In this document: piece after piece, positions 35,480-45,085 of the stretch
Position numbering within the stretch: the first letter of the stretch is position 1
Layout of the letters: the number at the start of each line of letters is the position of its first letter
NCBI RefSeq assembly: GCF_030056665.1
Contig: NZ_JASHIG010000035.1
Length of the DNA stretch: 64,000 bases
Strand: one strand, 5' to 3'
Source: Flectobacillus roseus
GTDB lineage: Bacteria > Bacteroidota > Bacteroidia > Cytophagales > Spirosomataceae
The notes under the pieces: model-generated
The model's input: only the letters and a program-made list of their open reading frames with translations
Database searches by the model: none
Told to the model about the DNA's origin: nothing
Made by a program: the position numbers and the translations under genes

Positions 35480-36520
35480 TTAGAACCAGTCATCTACATT
35501 TACTTCAGACTCTATTTGCTTTTGGAGAGACTCGGGAAGTTTGGCAAAAAAGTCTATTCCTGTCTTTTTCTCAATACTATCAATGCTCACGGCAAAAGAG
35601 CGGACAGTTTCGTAAGAAGCTTGATTGGGCATCAAAAAAGCAATAGCCTGTTTATCTCTTGGGTCGTATACAATTTTGTAATAATATTCGGGTACAGCGA
35701 TTTGATTTCTCTTGCCGATGTATTCCAAACCTTGGCGCAAAATAGGGCCAGTTACAACAATCAGATCACCTCTATCTTGTGCCCATTTGCGAACTCTTGT
35801 CTCCAAATCACTCCAGATACCACGGTTAAAGTCGGGCGCTTGTGGACTCATATTGGACATATAAAAAGTCTCGTTTTGCAATTCGTGATCATATTTAAAA
35901 TCTCCCGCAGGACAAAGGTGTCCTCTATCATAACCCGATCGAGAGTAATCCTGGGTGACTGCCGAACCTGTAGACACTTCGGGGTCGGCCATAAACTCAT
36001 TCGAACGAGGTTCAGTACCTTTTGCCGCCTCTGATTTTAATAAATGCAATACCCAAGATGCCTGCTCATAGTCCTCCTGATAGCTCAACATATAACCAGT
36101 ATGTCGTACAATTTCCTTGTCTTTCGAAGAGTAAGGTTTGTATTTGTCGAGGTCCTTAAACACGACATTCGAGGAGCTATTATCCTTGAAAACCTCATCT
36201 TTAATATTGGGTAAAGTTTTGGTGCCTTCTTCTACGGCATCTTTTAGAATATCTACAATAGAGTTATCTTTCTTAGAAGAGCTTTTTGTGTCACTTGCTT
36301 CATTGTCAGTGGCTTCAGTGTCATTTTCTTTTGTGTCGCTTGCCCCATTATCTTCACGTCCTTCACGAGTCCAAGGTTCTTTTTTCTTTTCATTTTTACC
36401 GTTGAAAATGTTTGAAACATCGAGTTTAAACTGCTGAAAAGGGTGTGGTTGCCCCCAATAATAGAGAACGATTCCGAGTACCACTAGAAAAAATAAGAAC
36501 TTAATTTTACTGGTTTTCAT
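35480..36520 (-). CDS. DNA/RNA non-specific endonuclease (NUC1 family)
   Basis: A 346-residue protein with an N-terminal membrane or uncleaved signal helix (IKFLFFLVVLGIVLYYW), a 90-residue acidic low-complexity linker (repeats of EASDTKxNDTEATDN type) and a C-terminal beta-beta-alpha-metal nuclease domain. The catalytic DRGH is at 198-201 (YDRGHLCPAGDFKYD), with metal and active-site Asn in MSNMSPQAPDFNRGIW (N223, N232). It degrades DNA and RNA outside the cytoplasm for nutrient use or defence. The tandem T-E-A-S-D linker is repetitive at DNA level too. Monocistronic. Confidence 0.92.
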   Translation of the reverse strand: MKTSKIKFLFFLVVLGIVLYYWGQPHPFQQFKLDVSNIFNGKNEKKKEPWTREGREDNGASDTKENDTEATDNEASDTKSSSKKDNSIVDILKDAVEEGTKTLPNIKDEVFKDNSSSNVVFKDLDKYKPYSSKDKEIVRHTGYMLSYQEDYEQASWVLHLLKSEAAKGTEPRSNEFMADPEVSTGSAVTQDYSRSGYDRGHLCPAGDFKYDHELQNETFYMSNMSPQAPDFNRGIWSDLETRVRKWAQDRGDLIVVTGPILRQGLEYIGKRNQIAVPEYYYKIVYDPRDKQAIAFLMPNQASYETVRSFAVSIDSIEKKTGIDFFAKLPESLQKQIESEVNVDDWF

Positions 36521-36761
36521 AATACAATTTTACTGGGTTTTTCTAGACCCATTTTGGTATGAATAGCATTGATTGGAGCCAGATGCTCCACAGCGATTTT
36601 TTGAAAGTAATTTCAGAATAGGCTTTTAGGATTGAGCTAAAAGACTACAATTTTACTAATTTCGTACTAATTAACGTAAGAGTCTAGGGCTTTTTGACTA
36701 AAAAAACGAGAAATAAGCTCGAACAGTATCAGAATTGAAAAGTCTTAGATAAAAAAATCAA

Positions 36762-37982
36762 ATGAGTCGAAAAAAAATAGTCGTAATAGGAGGAGGAGCC
36801 GCTGGATTTTTTGGTGCCATCAGAGCTGCCGAACAAAATCCTGCTGCTGAGGTTTTGTTATTGGAAAAAAATAGGACGGTTCTCAACAAAGTTCGGATTT
36901 CGGGCGGAGGTCGTTGTAATGTGACACATGCATGTTTTGATGACAAAAAGTTGGCAAAGTTCTATCCAAGAGGAGGGAGCTTTTTGAAGCCACTTTTCAA
37001 AACCTTCAATCCTCAAAGTACTATTGACTGGTTTCAACAGAAAGGTGTTGCTTTAAAAATCGAGTCAGATGGACGCATGTTTCCCACCACAGATAGCTCC
37101 GAAACCATTGCATTATGTCTAGAAAATGAAGCTATTAGAAAAGGAGTTCAGGTAAAAACTTCCACAGGTGTATCCAAAATCCACCCGAAAGAAGAGACTG
37201 GATTTGTCCTTGAGTTATTAGACGGAACAAACCTGGAAGTCGATGCCGTGCTGGTAACTACGGGAGGGAACCCCAACGTAGAAGGTTATCGTTGGCTGGC
37301 AGATTTGGGCTTGAATATTTTGAAGCCCTTACCTTCGTTATTTACTTTCAATACCCCAGAAGGAGTTTTTAAGGATCTCTCAGGTGTAAGTGTGCCCAAT
37401 GCTAATGTTAAAATTGCAGGAAGGAAGCTAAAGCAGGACGGGCCGTTGTTGGTGACGCACTGGGGTTTTTCGGGTCCAGCTATCTTAAAGTTATCAGCTT
37501 GGGGGGCAAAAGAATTAGCGGAGGTAGAATACAAGTTTTCGACCTTGATCAATTGGTGTGGCGAAACAACTGAAAATGAAGTGCGAGAACAGTGGACTTT
37601 GCAGAAAAAATCACATCCGAAAAAAGTCATTCAATCAAATCAATTATTGGGTATTCCTTCACGTCTGTGGAAACGCCTTTGTGAATTAGCCGAAATAGAT
37701 GAACAACTGCGTTGGATTGATGTTTCGAATAAACAACTCAATAAACTCACCGAGAACTTGATCAATTGTAATCAGACAGTTGCTGGTAAAACAACTTTTA
37801 AAGAAGAATTTGTCACTTGCGGTGGCGTAGATTTAAACGAAATCAACCCCGACACAATGGAGTCTAAGAAAATCAAAGGACTGTTTTTTGCTGGCGAGGT
37901 ATTGGATATTGATGCTGTAACTGGAGGGTTCAATTTTCAGGCTGCATGGACAACCAGTTATGTGGCTGGGTCGAATATTTAA
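36762..37982 (+). CDS. HI0933-family FAD-dependent oxidoreductase
   Basis: A 406-residue flavoprotein (YhiN/BaiN-like). The FAD-binding GGGAAGFFGAIRAAE (10-24) is followed by the family motif VRISGGGRCNVTHAC (about 46-60), YPRGGSFLKPLF, LVTTGGNPNVEGYRWLADLG and the C-terminal FFAGEVLDIDAVTGGFNFQAAWTTSYVAG. Family members probably reduce or oxidise small substrates; the E. coli YhiN role is not settled. No neighbours suggest a pathway. Convergent with the lone LytTR gene, with an R2 repeat between. Confidence 0.92.
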   Translation: MSRKKIVVIGGGAAGFFGAIRAAEQNPAAEVLLLEKNRTVLNKVRISGGGRCNVTHACFDDKKLAKFYPRGGSFLKPLFKTFNPQSTIDWFQQKGVALKIESDGRMFPTTDSSETIALCLENEAIRKGVQVKTSTGVSKIHPKEETGFVLELLDGTNLEVDAVLVTTGGNPNVEGYRWLADLGLNILKPLPSLFTFNTPEGVFKDLSGVSVPNANVKIAGRKLKQDGPLLVTHWGFSGPAILKLSAWGAKELAEVEYKFSTLINWCGETTENEVREQWTLQKKSHPKKVIQSNQLLGIPSRLWKRLCELAEIDEQLRWIDVSNKQLNKLTENLINCNQTVAGKTTFKEEFVTCGGVDLNEINPDTMESKKIKGLFFAGEVLDIDAVTGGFNFQAAWTTSYVAGSNI

Positions 37983-37990
37983 GTTTTTAA

Positions 37991-38180
37991 GCAATAGGCT
38001 TTAGGCATAAAGCCATAATCTAGAGAACAAAAAGGTGTTTTTTATGAAATTATAAAAACCTTTAGCCTAAGGCTTACGGCTTTCAGCTTTGAGCATTCGC
38101 CAAAAACATATTTATCGTTACTAAAAAACAATTTTACACTCTTTGCCTAGTGCCTTTCGCCTAATGCCTAAAGCAAACAA
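37991..38180. repeat. R2 repeat copy (long form)
   Basis: Reads GGCTTTAGGCATAAAGCC at the left, then GGCTTACGGCTTTCAGCTTT, GCATTCGCCAAAAACATATT, TATCGTTACTAAAAA and ACTCTTTGCCTAGTGCCTTT. It shares the order and spacing of blocks with the copy at 55107-55342. The left GGCTTTAGGCATAAAGCC is itself palindromic. Confidence 0.7.
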
Positions 38181-38228
38181 TCTTACTTACTATCTTTAAG
38201 TTTTGAACTTATTTGCCTAATTATGAAT

Positions 38229-38267
38229 GATTGACTGCCGAACTGATAGCGTGTTTAGCAGTCAATC
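38229..38267. repeat. 10-bp inverted repeat
   Basis: GATTGACTGC (38229-38238) and GCAGTCAATC (38258-38267) are separated by 19 bases, between the flavoprotein gene and the convergent LytTR gene. Possible hairpin terminator without T-run. Confidence 0.4.
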
Positions 38268-38330
38268 CCAAAGTTCTAATAATACACTAGACTAGCCTTT
38301 AATGTCAAAATTTGGATTGTAGGTAGCTCT

Positions 38331-38675
38331 TTATCTAAACCTTCTTCTGACTTCACTGATTTTTCTTCGGCTCACCGCTAAAGTTTGACCATTGGAAAGC
38401 TTTACTTCTGGCACAGGACAAGCAACCACATAATTGGGATTAATGATAGATGATTTATGAATTCTTATGAAGCCAAGATTACTCAGAATTAAATCATATT
38501 TTTTTAGGGTTCTTGCTGAAATATATACTTTTCCATTTGCGAGATGGATTGAGCTGTAATTACCGTCTGCAATAAGTGAGACAATTTGATCACTTGAAAA
38601 ATATTCTTTGTCAATACAAAAAATTGAAGATTGATTTGCCTTGACGGAAGGCATTGGATATTTGAATGTTAGCAT
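38331..38675 (-). CDS. Single-domain LytTR DNA-binding protein
   Basis: A 114-residue protein made almost only of a LytTR domain: IVSLIADGNYSSIHLANGKVYISARTLKKYDLIL, FIRIHKSSIINPNYV, and the basic tail LAVSRRKISEVRRRFR. There is no receiver domain, so it is not a classical response regulator. It is divergent from the sensor kinase/LytTR regulator pair starting at 38982, with 306 bp between. Such lone LytTR proteins often regulate their own locus. Operator-like repeats occur in the gap. Confidence 0.88.
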   Translation of the reverse strand: MLTFKYPMPSVKANQSSIFCIDKEYFSSDQIVSLIADGNYSSIHLANGKVYISARTLKKYDLILSNLGFIRIHKSSIINPNYVVACPVPEVKLSNGQTLAVSRRKISEVRRRFR

Positions 38676-38781
38676 AAGTAATGAAGCAAATAGTGTGAGA
38701 AAATATTAATTTCTTGAATTTCTTAGATAATAATCAAACTCACAAACGGTAACAGATAACTGGTTCATTTTAATAAACATT

Positions 38782-38904
38782 CGGTTGTTCACCCCAATAA
38801 TTGGTCATCTGTACTGTATACCAGTTATTCGATGTACTGTCCAAATAGTTGTTTTTTTTGACCGTATCATGGTTATTCGCCTTTTAAATAGGTGATTATT
38901 CGCT
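38782..38904. promoter_or_regulatory. Cluster of operator-like direct repeats
   Basis: Four similar 9-12 base units occur between the divergent LytTR gene and the kinase gene: GGTTGTTCACC (38783), AGTTATTCGATG (38823), GGTTATTCGCC (38871) and GATTATTCGCT (38894). GTACTGTA and GTACTGTC also repeat at 38811 and 38833. LytTR proteins bind pairs of short direct repeats, so this is a plausible control region. Confidence 0.45.
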
Positions 38905-38981
38905 ATACTTGCATTGTTTCCTTTCTCGAAACGAAAATCATTAATATTTCTACCTACTAAGAAGCTCTACAGTATCACTTC

Positions 38982-41900
38982 ATGAAAAAGATTTTTTTAC
39001 TCATTTACCTTTATTTGATTTTCGGAGGAAATATCTCGTTAGCTCAAGATTTCCCACTTTGGAAATACACACCACAGGATGGTTTGGCACAATCTCAGGT
39101 TTTATCATATCTAAAAGATAGTCGAGGGATTATATGGGTGGGTACGTATGGAGGACTCAGTAGATTTGATGGTGAACATTTTACCAATTATACAGTAAAA
39201 GATGGCTTACTTGGCTCTACCGTAACTCACATTCTAGAAGATAGTAAAGGTTATATCTGGGTACTGTGTAGAGAACTAGGCTTTGTTCGGTTTGATGGAA
39301 AAAAGTTTGAGCAATTTCCTTTGGATGAAACAGCTCAATATTGGTCTAAATTGATCCTTCTTAAAAATGGGGAGTTAATTGTAAGTTGGGGAAAAGAAGT
39401 CTTGAGATTTAATGGGAAAAGTTTTGAGAAACATCCAAGATATAAATTCTCTAATCCTATTGGATCAATATTCTATTTGAAAGAATCAAACCAGCTATTT
39501 TTCGAAGATGTTAATCAGAATTTTTTTCAAGAAACCTCAAAGGGAATAGTGCCAGTGAAGGATCTAAGTGGTTGGGTATTTCAGGCCATAACATTCAACG
39601 ATGTTATTGTATTTGAGTCCAAGCCAATCAATGAAATGATTCGCTATTTCATTTTTGATGGGTATTCACTAAAACCTTTTCTGAAAATTAGCCCGAAGCA
39701 AAAAGAAGTGATAAACACCTTCAAATATGACTTTATTTTTTCAAATGAGGGCAAAGTATATTTGATTAAGGCAGAAAGTAAGAAAATAGATATAGTAGGT
39801 GAAAACTTAGTACTTATTGATATTATAGATCAAGGGTCAGATAATAAAAAATTAGCATGGCTACCAACCGAAAAAGGATTAGTTAGGCTTACTAAAAGAG
39901 GATTTCGACAATTTTCTGAGTCACAAGTACCCAACTGCTGGAGTGTCGTGCAAGACAAAGACAAGCAATTTTACTTTTCTAATTATTCTCTTTTCCTTCA
40001 AAAGTATGACGGAACGAAAATTGAAAAAGTACCTAATGAGTTGTACCGAAATGTCATTAACCGTACTTACCGACAGTTAAATATAAAGGATTTTGCTGAC
40101 CAAAAGTCTTCAAATTTATGGTATTTTAAATCCATTCGTTCTACAAATAATGACCTATGGTTTCCTTCTAATCATGGGATGTTAAGATTGAGAGATAATA
40201 AATGGACACTTTTTACCAGCCCAACTGGTCACAGGCTGGTATTTGCACAAGCTTATGATACGCTTAGGGGTAAGATTATAGGTACCTCGATTGGGAGAAT
40301 TTTTAGCTTGAATATTGCCAAACCCAATCAACTTGAATATTTACAGGACACAAACGCCATCTTATTTAAAGGTCTTATCCTGTGCGCAGCAGTATCACCT
40401 AAAGGAGAATATTGGCTCGGAGGTAAATGCATCGGTCGTTATAACCCCGAAACAAAACGATATAGATATTATAAATATGCTTCCGATGGCTCCAAGTTAG
40501 GTAAGATGTTAGGACTCGCTTATGATTGGGAAAAAAGACTCTGGGCCTATGATATTATAGGTGGAGTATATGTATATAACGAAAAAAAAGATAGTTTCGA
40601 CCGTGCATTCAAAAGCTATTTTAATACTGCAGTGAGTTTTGTTGAACAAATCGACCATCGACATTTGGCTTTTGGCAATTCTACAGGTATTCATATTTTA
40701 GATTTATCCATTTTTAAGAAAAATGGGAATGGCTTCGTTCAAGTATTCAATCACCACAATGGATATAATGGTATTGAACCTAATCAGTTAGGCTCATATA
40801 GAGATTTTGATGGAAATATCTGGATTACTTCTGGGACGATTTTATCGAAAATGATACCTTCTGAGCTTGATTATAGCCTCCAACCGCTCAAAATTCATGT
40901 GTTGGCCATCGGTGGAGAGAGGTATCCTTTTATTAAACAGACTCAAGTGTATGAGTTGCCCAATCAACAAAATAGTACTACGTTTACCTTGGAGTCCATC
41001 GGTGACAACAAGCCTTTTCGCTCACAATATAGCTTTAGAATCAAAGGGTTTATAAATGAGTGGAGTGAATGGCAGGAGCAGAATAAAATTATGGTCAATA
41101 ATCTTTCTAATGGGGAGCATATCATTGAGTTTCGGACTCGAATGGGTAATCTTTCGACATCTAGTTCTTCGGTTATGGCTATTAATATCAGGGTCAATGC
41201 TCCATTTTATAAATCTCCTAATTTTTATAAGTATGCAACTATTACTTTTTTTCTATTGATGGTTGTAATATTGATTATAGCTATTCGTAGTATTAGACAA
41301 TCTCGTAAGTTGGTATCACAAAGTCAAAAAATAGGAGAACAAGAGCATAAAGTTCGTTTTTTACAGGTGCAAACCATTCAAGCTCAGATGAATCCTCATT
41401 TTACCTTTAATGTGCTTGGAACCTTGCAACACCTAATTCTGAATAACGAAACCCAAAAAGCAAGTGAAAATTTGTTGAAACTCTCTACGCTCATCCGAAA
41501 TTACCTAGAAGCCTCTTTGCTGACAGATAACAAAAATGGTTCATTGTTTAGTCACGAGATTCAATTGTCAAGAGAGGTTGAATTATTAAAAATGTATATT
41601 GAGTTTGAACAACTGCAATACGTAGATAGGTTTGAATACGAAATTTCTTTGGATGGTAAACTCAATACTGAAAACTACCGTGTACCTCCCCTTATTTTAC
41701 AGCCTTTTGTAGAAAACGCTATCAAACATGGCTTGTTATACAAATCGCCTTCCGAAAAAGGTATGTTGTTGATTAGGTTTATTAGTTTGAATGAGGATAC
41801 TTTAATTTGTACGATTGAGGATAATGGGGTTGGTCGAACAGAGGCAAATCTTATTCAAACTCGATCACTCAAAAAATACAAGTCTCGTGGGACCGAACTC

Positions 41901-42011
41901 GTCAAAAGAAGGGTTGACATTCTTAATGAAATGGGATATGATATCACGATTACGGTTGATGATGGAATTACAGGAGGAACAGTTGTGACAATACAAATAG
42001 GTTATAAATAA
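38982..42011 (+). CDS. LytS-type sensor histidine kinase with beta-propeller sensor
   Basis: A 1009-residue two-component sensor. A signal peptide (KKIFLLIYLYLIFGGNISLAQ) precedes a periplasmic Reg_prop propeller (SRGIIWVGTYGGLSRFDG, SKGYIWVLCRELGFVRFDG and further copies), a Y_Y_Y domain (about 640-735, SQYSFRIKGFINEWSEWQ), a membrane helix at about 750-770, a coiled coil, and a His_kinase/HATPase module. The phospho-acceptor is H806 in QAQMNPHFTFN; the N box is PLILQPFVENAIKHG; the G box is CTIEDNGVGRTE. It lacks the fused regulator of hybrid two-component systems and is followed 26 bp later by its LytTR response regulator. Confidence 0.94.
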   Translation: MKKIFLLIYLYLIFGGNISLAQDFPLWKYTPQDGLAQSQVLSYLKDSRGIIWVGTYGGLSRFDGEHFTNYTVKDGLLGSTVTHILEDSKGYIWVLCRELGFVRFDGKKFEQFPLDETAQYWSKLILLKNGELIVSWGKEVLRFNGKSFEKHPRYKFSNPIGSIFYLKESNQLFFEDVNQNFFQETSKGIVPVKDLSGWVFQAITFNDVIVFESKPINEMIRYFIFDGYSLKPFLKISPKQKEVINTFKYDFIFSNEGKVYLIKAESKKIDIVGENLVLIDIIDQGSDNKKLAWLPTEKGLVRLTKRGFRQFSESQVPNCWSVVQDKDKQFYFSNYSLFLQKYDGTKIEKVPNELYRNVINRTYRQLNIKDFADQKSSNLWYFKSIRSTNNDLWFPSNHGMLRLRDNKWTLFTSPTGHRLVFAQAYDTLRGKIIGTSIGRIFSLNIAKPNQLEYLQDTNAILFKGLILCAAVSPKGEYWLGGKCIGRYNPETKRYRYYKYASDGSKLGKMLGLAYDWEKRLWAYDIIGGVYVYNEKKDSFDRAFKSYFNTAVSFVEQIDHRHLAFGNSTGIHILDLSIFKKNGNGFVQVFNHHNGYNGIEPNQLGSYRDFDGNIWITSGTILSKMIPSELDYSLQPLKIHVLAIGGERYPFIKQTQVYELPNQQNSTTFTLESIGDNKPFRSQYSFRIKGFINEWSEWQEQNKIMVNNLSNGEHIIEFRTRMGNLSTSSSSVMAINIRVNAPFYKSPNFYKYATITFFLLMVVILIIAIRSIRQSRKLVSQSQKIGEQEHKVRFLQVQTIQAQMNPHFTFNVLGTLQHLILNNETQKASENLLKLSTLIRNYLEASLLTDNKNGSLFSHEIQLSREVELLKMYIEFEQLQYVDRFEYEISLDGKLNTENYRVPPLILQPFVENAIKHGLLYKSPSEKGMLLIRFISLNEDTLICTIEDNGVGRTEANLIQTRSLKKYKSRGTELVKRRVDILNEMGYDITITVDDGITGGTVVTIQIGYK

Positions 42012-42037
42012 AGTTAAGGTTCTAAAATTTAGAAATT

Positions 42038-42874
42038 ATGAAGGCAATCATCATAGAGGATGTTTTACCCGAAGCCACCATGATAAAAGGGATGCTCAAT
42101 AATAGTTTTCCTACCATCGAGATTATCGGCATCGCCAGCAGTGTAGACGAAGGAATCAGTATGATTCTAAGAAATAAACCAGACTTCGTTTTGATGGATA
42201 TTGAGATTATGGGAGGTACAAGCTATGACATTTTGGCAAGCCTACGACAGTATAGTATTCCACTAGATTTTGAAATTATTTTTCTCACAGGAAATCGTCG
42301 ATTTGATTATGCAACTCGAGCGTTTGAATACACTGCTTTAGATTTTTTAACTAAGCCTATTGATACAGTTGCTTTCGATAAAGCCATTACTCGAGTTATG
42401 GAACGTAAATCATCAAATCAATTGAATAGTGCTCAAATGGGCTTTTTTCTAGAAATGATTAGTTCTTCAGAAAATATACTACCAAATAAAATGGCGGTTA
42501 CCAAACTGGGAGGGGTGGTTGAGTTTGTAGAAATTAATCAAATTCTATACCTAGAGGCAGCCCGAGATGTTACGATTTTTGTATTAAAAAATAAACAGCG
42601 ACTTACAGCCTCTAAAAATTTGGGATATTACGATAACATTCTCGTGAACCATAATTTTTTCTCTATATCAAGTAGCTTAATAATTAACCTCAACGAACTT
42701 AAGTCATACGATCATAGTCAAAAATTGGTGCTAATGGTCAATGGAATACAATTATCAGCCTCTCGCAGAGGAGGACAAGATTTAAAAAGCTACATTTCTC
42801 AAAATCCTAATTTAGAGGATAAGTTTCGAACCAAATTGATGGAATTTATTAGGAAATTCTTAGGTAAAAGATAA
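42038..42874 (+). CDS. LytTR-type response regulator
   Basis: A 278-residue regulator. The receiver domain (about 1-125) has the acidic pair in IIIEDVLPEAT, phospho-acceptor D54 (VLMDIEIMGG) and the LTKPID lysine. The LytTR DNA-binding domain (about 150-255) has QILYLEAARDVTIFVLKNKQRL and NHNFFSISSSLIINLNELKSYD. It is the output partner of the sensor kinase 26 bp upstream. The conserved HxSxxxN of LytTR is changed to SISSSLIIN. A 20-bp hairpin follows at 43021. Confidence 0.94.
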   Translation: MKAIIIEDVLPEATMIKGMLNNSFPTIEIIGIASSVDEGISMILRNKPDFVLMDIEIMGGTSYDILASLRQYSIPLDFEIIFLTGNRRFDYATRAFEYTALDFLTKPIDTVAFDKAITRVMERKSSNQLNSAQMGFFLEMISSSENILPNKMAVTKLGGVVEFVEINQILYLEAARDVTIFVLKNKQRLTASKNLGYYDNILVNHNFFSISSSLIINLNELKSYDHSQKLVLMVNGIQLSASRRGGQDLKSYISQNPNLEDKFRTKLMEFIRKFLGKR

Positions 42875-43020
42875 TGGGTAGCGTGTGTTATGGATATAGT
42901 TTTTTTCTAAAAAAACTGTAATTTCCAACCTAATGACATGACCTAAGTATCTATGATTAAGACGAATAGGAGGTACATTGTTGAACTAGTCATCAAACAG
43001 GAGTCATCCCTGATTTTGTG

Positions 43021-43068
43021 ATTGTGTGCATGAGTGATTATTTTGAATTAATCACTCATACACACAAT
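43021..43068. terminator. Hairpin between convergent genes
   Basis: ATTGTGTGCATGAGTGATTA and TAATCACTCATACACACAAT form a 20-bp stem with one mismatch and an 8-base loop. It also has R3-like unit composition. Placed between the LytTR regulator and the convergent Gly/Tyr-rich gene; probably terminates both. Confidence 0.6.
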
Positions 43069-43102
43069 TTTGACTCACTAAATTGAGAATGACGAACAAC
43101 CA

Positions 43103-44374
43103 TTAACGATGTCTACCGCCACCACCGCCAAAACTTCTACCTCCACCAGAAAATCCTCCAGAACGGAATCCACCACCATAATTGCCTCCATAGCTAGGGC
43201 GACTACCTCCGTTGAAACTGCTACCTCTTGATGCGGTGAAGTGATTATTCATTGTACCTCCAAAGGTATTACCACGGTAATAATTTGGTCGACCAGCAAC
43301 TACATTACGGTAATAATTTCCGTAATGACGATACAAATTAGGGTAATTCATGTAATACCCGCCATTAAAGAACCAGTTTGAGAATCCGTAGGCAGGAAAT
43401 AATCCGTAGCCCCATCCTCCAAAACCGTAAGTCATACCAAAACTTCCCCAATAGGCTCCAGGATACCACAGTGCTGAGCCGTACCAATAAGGATACCCAA
43501 ACCAATAGGAGTAAGGGTTGGCATAACCATAGCCATATCCACTACCATAAGCTATTTGACCATTAGGCAGAATATAACCATTACTTCTGGCAAAATCCTT
43601 AGCTGCTTGGTTCAACTCTTGTTTGGCTTGTGGATTTTTGTCAAGCTCATGTTTGTAAGCTGCCAATTGTGCTTGATTTTGTACTACCAAACTGTCGTGT
43701 GTTGCAGCTAGCTCATTTTTCAAACCGTTTTGATCTGAGATATACTTTTTGCCTAATTGTTGGGTAATGTCCAAATTGTCATTTAAGAATAGCATGACAT
43801 CAGGATATTTTGCCAATGTAGTAAAAGCAGATTGTGCAGTTGGATCAAGCGGTTGAATCGTTTTCTTGAAACTATCCTCGGCTTGTTGGTACAATTGATC
43901 TACTTTATTCAAATCATCTTCGTGATGGCGATAGAGCTTCCATGCTGCGGTCGCAAGATTTTCATCTTTGTTGGGCAGTAAGCTTTCTATTTCATCACGG
44001 CTTTTTCCACTAGGGGCTGTGGCTAGTGTGTGTAACAGGTCAGGATAACGAGTTAGCTCATAAAACCAACCTTGTTTCTTTTGACTAAAGTCTTTAATAA
44101 CGTTTTGAAATGAATTTTGTGCTTGGTTATGTACATTTTGAATGTTGACTAACACGACAGGATATTGACTGGCTGTTAATACCGCTTCGCGCACATCAGC
44201 ATCGTAGGATGCAACAGTCTGTTGCATTCCTTTGAGGGTTTCTAATTGGTTGCTTTGACCAAACATATTGCTTTGAAACAAAGTCAAAATAAGAGCAGTA
44301 AAAGCAACAATTGATTGACGGAAGCTCATTGCTCCAAATGCTTCCATTCCTCTGAAAAGCTTGTTAGTTTTCAT
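43103..44374 (-). CDS. Exported protein with Gly/Tyr-rich C-terminal tail
   Basis: A 423-residue protein read from the ATG at 44374 (a longer frame to 44443 is possible). It has a signal peptide (AFTALILTLFQSNMFGQ), then about 230 helical residues with repeated YPDLLHTLAT, YPDVMLFLND, YPVVLVN motifs, each a tyrosine-proline start to a short helix. The C-terminal 160 residues are strongly biased: YGSGYGYGYANPYSYWFGYPYWYG, then a Gly/Arg/Ser tail (GGGFRSGGFSGGGRSFGGGGG). I recall similar proteins with unknown function in Cytophagales. The tail looks adhesive or phase-separating (inference). Confidence 0.75.
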   Translation of the reverse strand: MKTNKLFRGMEAFGAMSFRQSIVAFTALILTLFQSNMFGQSNQLETLKGMQQTVASYDADVREAVLTASQYPVVLVNIQNVHNQAQNSFQNVIKDFSQKKQGWFYELTRYPDLLHTLATAPSGKSRDEIESLLPNKDENLATAAWKLYRHHEDDLNKVDQLYQQAEDSFKKTIQPLDPTAQSAFTTLAKYPDVMLFLNDNLDITQQLGKKYISDQNGLKNELAATHDSLVVQNQAQLAAYKHELDKNPQAKQELNQAAKDFARSNGYILPNGQIAYGSGYGYGYANPYSYWFGYPYWYGSALWYPGAYWGSFGMTYGFGGWGYGLFPAYGFSNWFFNGGYYMNYPNLYRHYGNYYRNVVAGRPNYYRGNTFGGTMNNHFTASRGSSFNGGSRPSYGGNYGGGFRSGGFSGGGRSFGGGGGRHR

Positions 44375-44492
44375 GGCTTTAAATACTATAATGATTAGAA
44401 TAAGAAAATAGGACTTTCTGGAAACTGAAAAATCAGGATCCAAAAGGCTATTGTAGCAAAAAAATAAGGCTACAATGTATTAAACCAAGCAA

Positions 44493-44870
44493 TTAGAAAG
44501 GTAAATATTTCCACTCATGGAATAGCACGTAGAGGTGATTGATTTGACAATGACTAGTATTACAAGAATATTTCACTATTACCCAATGTTCGGGCAATAG
44601 AAGGGCTTTTAAACATAAACTGAAATCTGGAATAAAACCCGAAGCAGAATTGAAGTCTGAAGTTTGCTCTGTTTCTGTCTCGTTGTCATCCGCCAATACA
44701 AATGATGGGCTCGTATTTTTTACTACACCATTAGTACCAGAAATATATGTGGCTGCCACAAACGCTTTTCTTCCTGAATTGACGAATGAAGCAGATTTCA
44801 TTCCCCAAGTCAAGCATCCATAACCTAAGATTAGGATGAAGAAAAGCAATATGTGTTTTTTGCAGTTCAT
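44493..44870 (-). CDS. Hypothetical exported protein (125 aa)
   Basis: A 125-residue protein with an N-terminal hydrophobic signal-like stretch (KKHILLFFILILGYGCL; possibly a lipobox YGC). The mature part has ADDNETETEQTSDFNSASGFIPDF and a C-terminal segment with two cysteines (YSCNTSHCQINHLY). No recognised domain. It lies 118 bp upstream of the Gly/Tyr-rich protein on the same strand and may be cotranscribed with it. Confidence 0.5.
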   Translation of the reverse strand: MNCKKHILLFFILILGYGCLTWGMKSASFVNSGRKAFVAATYISGTNGVVKNTSPSFVLADDNETETEQTSDFNSASGFIPDFSLCLKALLLPEHWVIVKYSCNTSHCQINHLYVLFHEWKYLPF

Positions 44871-44956
44871 GACTTTCGTTGTGATTTTACTAATTAACGC
44901 TCCGCGTCGGAGTTTGTTATATTTCTAAGAACGTTTGAAAATGGAAAGGTTTAATT

Positions 44957-45085
44957 GGATTTTGGATTTGGGATATCGGATTTCAGATTTTTTTAATTTG
45001 AATTAGATAAACTTTGGATAATCAAAAAAACAAATTGACCATTTTACGAAAAATCCAAAATCAGCAATCCCAAATCCGAAATTGT
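44957..45085. repeat. R1-related inverted-repeat element, copy E
   Basis: GGATTTTGGATTTGGGATAT at the left faces AATCCAAAATCAGCAATCCC and AAATCCGAAATTG at the right, so the element folds back on itself. Text resembles the R1 interior (GGATTTGGGAT, ATATCGGATTTCAGATTT). It ends at the stop codon of the TPR gene. Confidence 0.5.

Noticed and set aside
38676..38981. Direct repeats as a CRISPR array
   Set aside because: Units are only 9-12 bases, unequal in spacing and degenerate; no cas genes.
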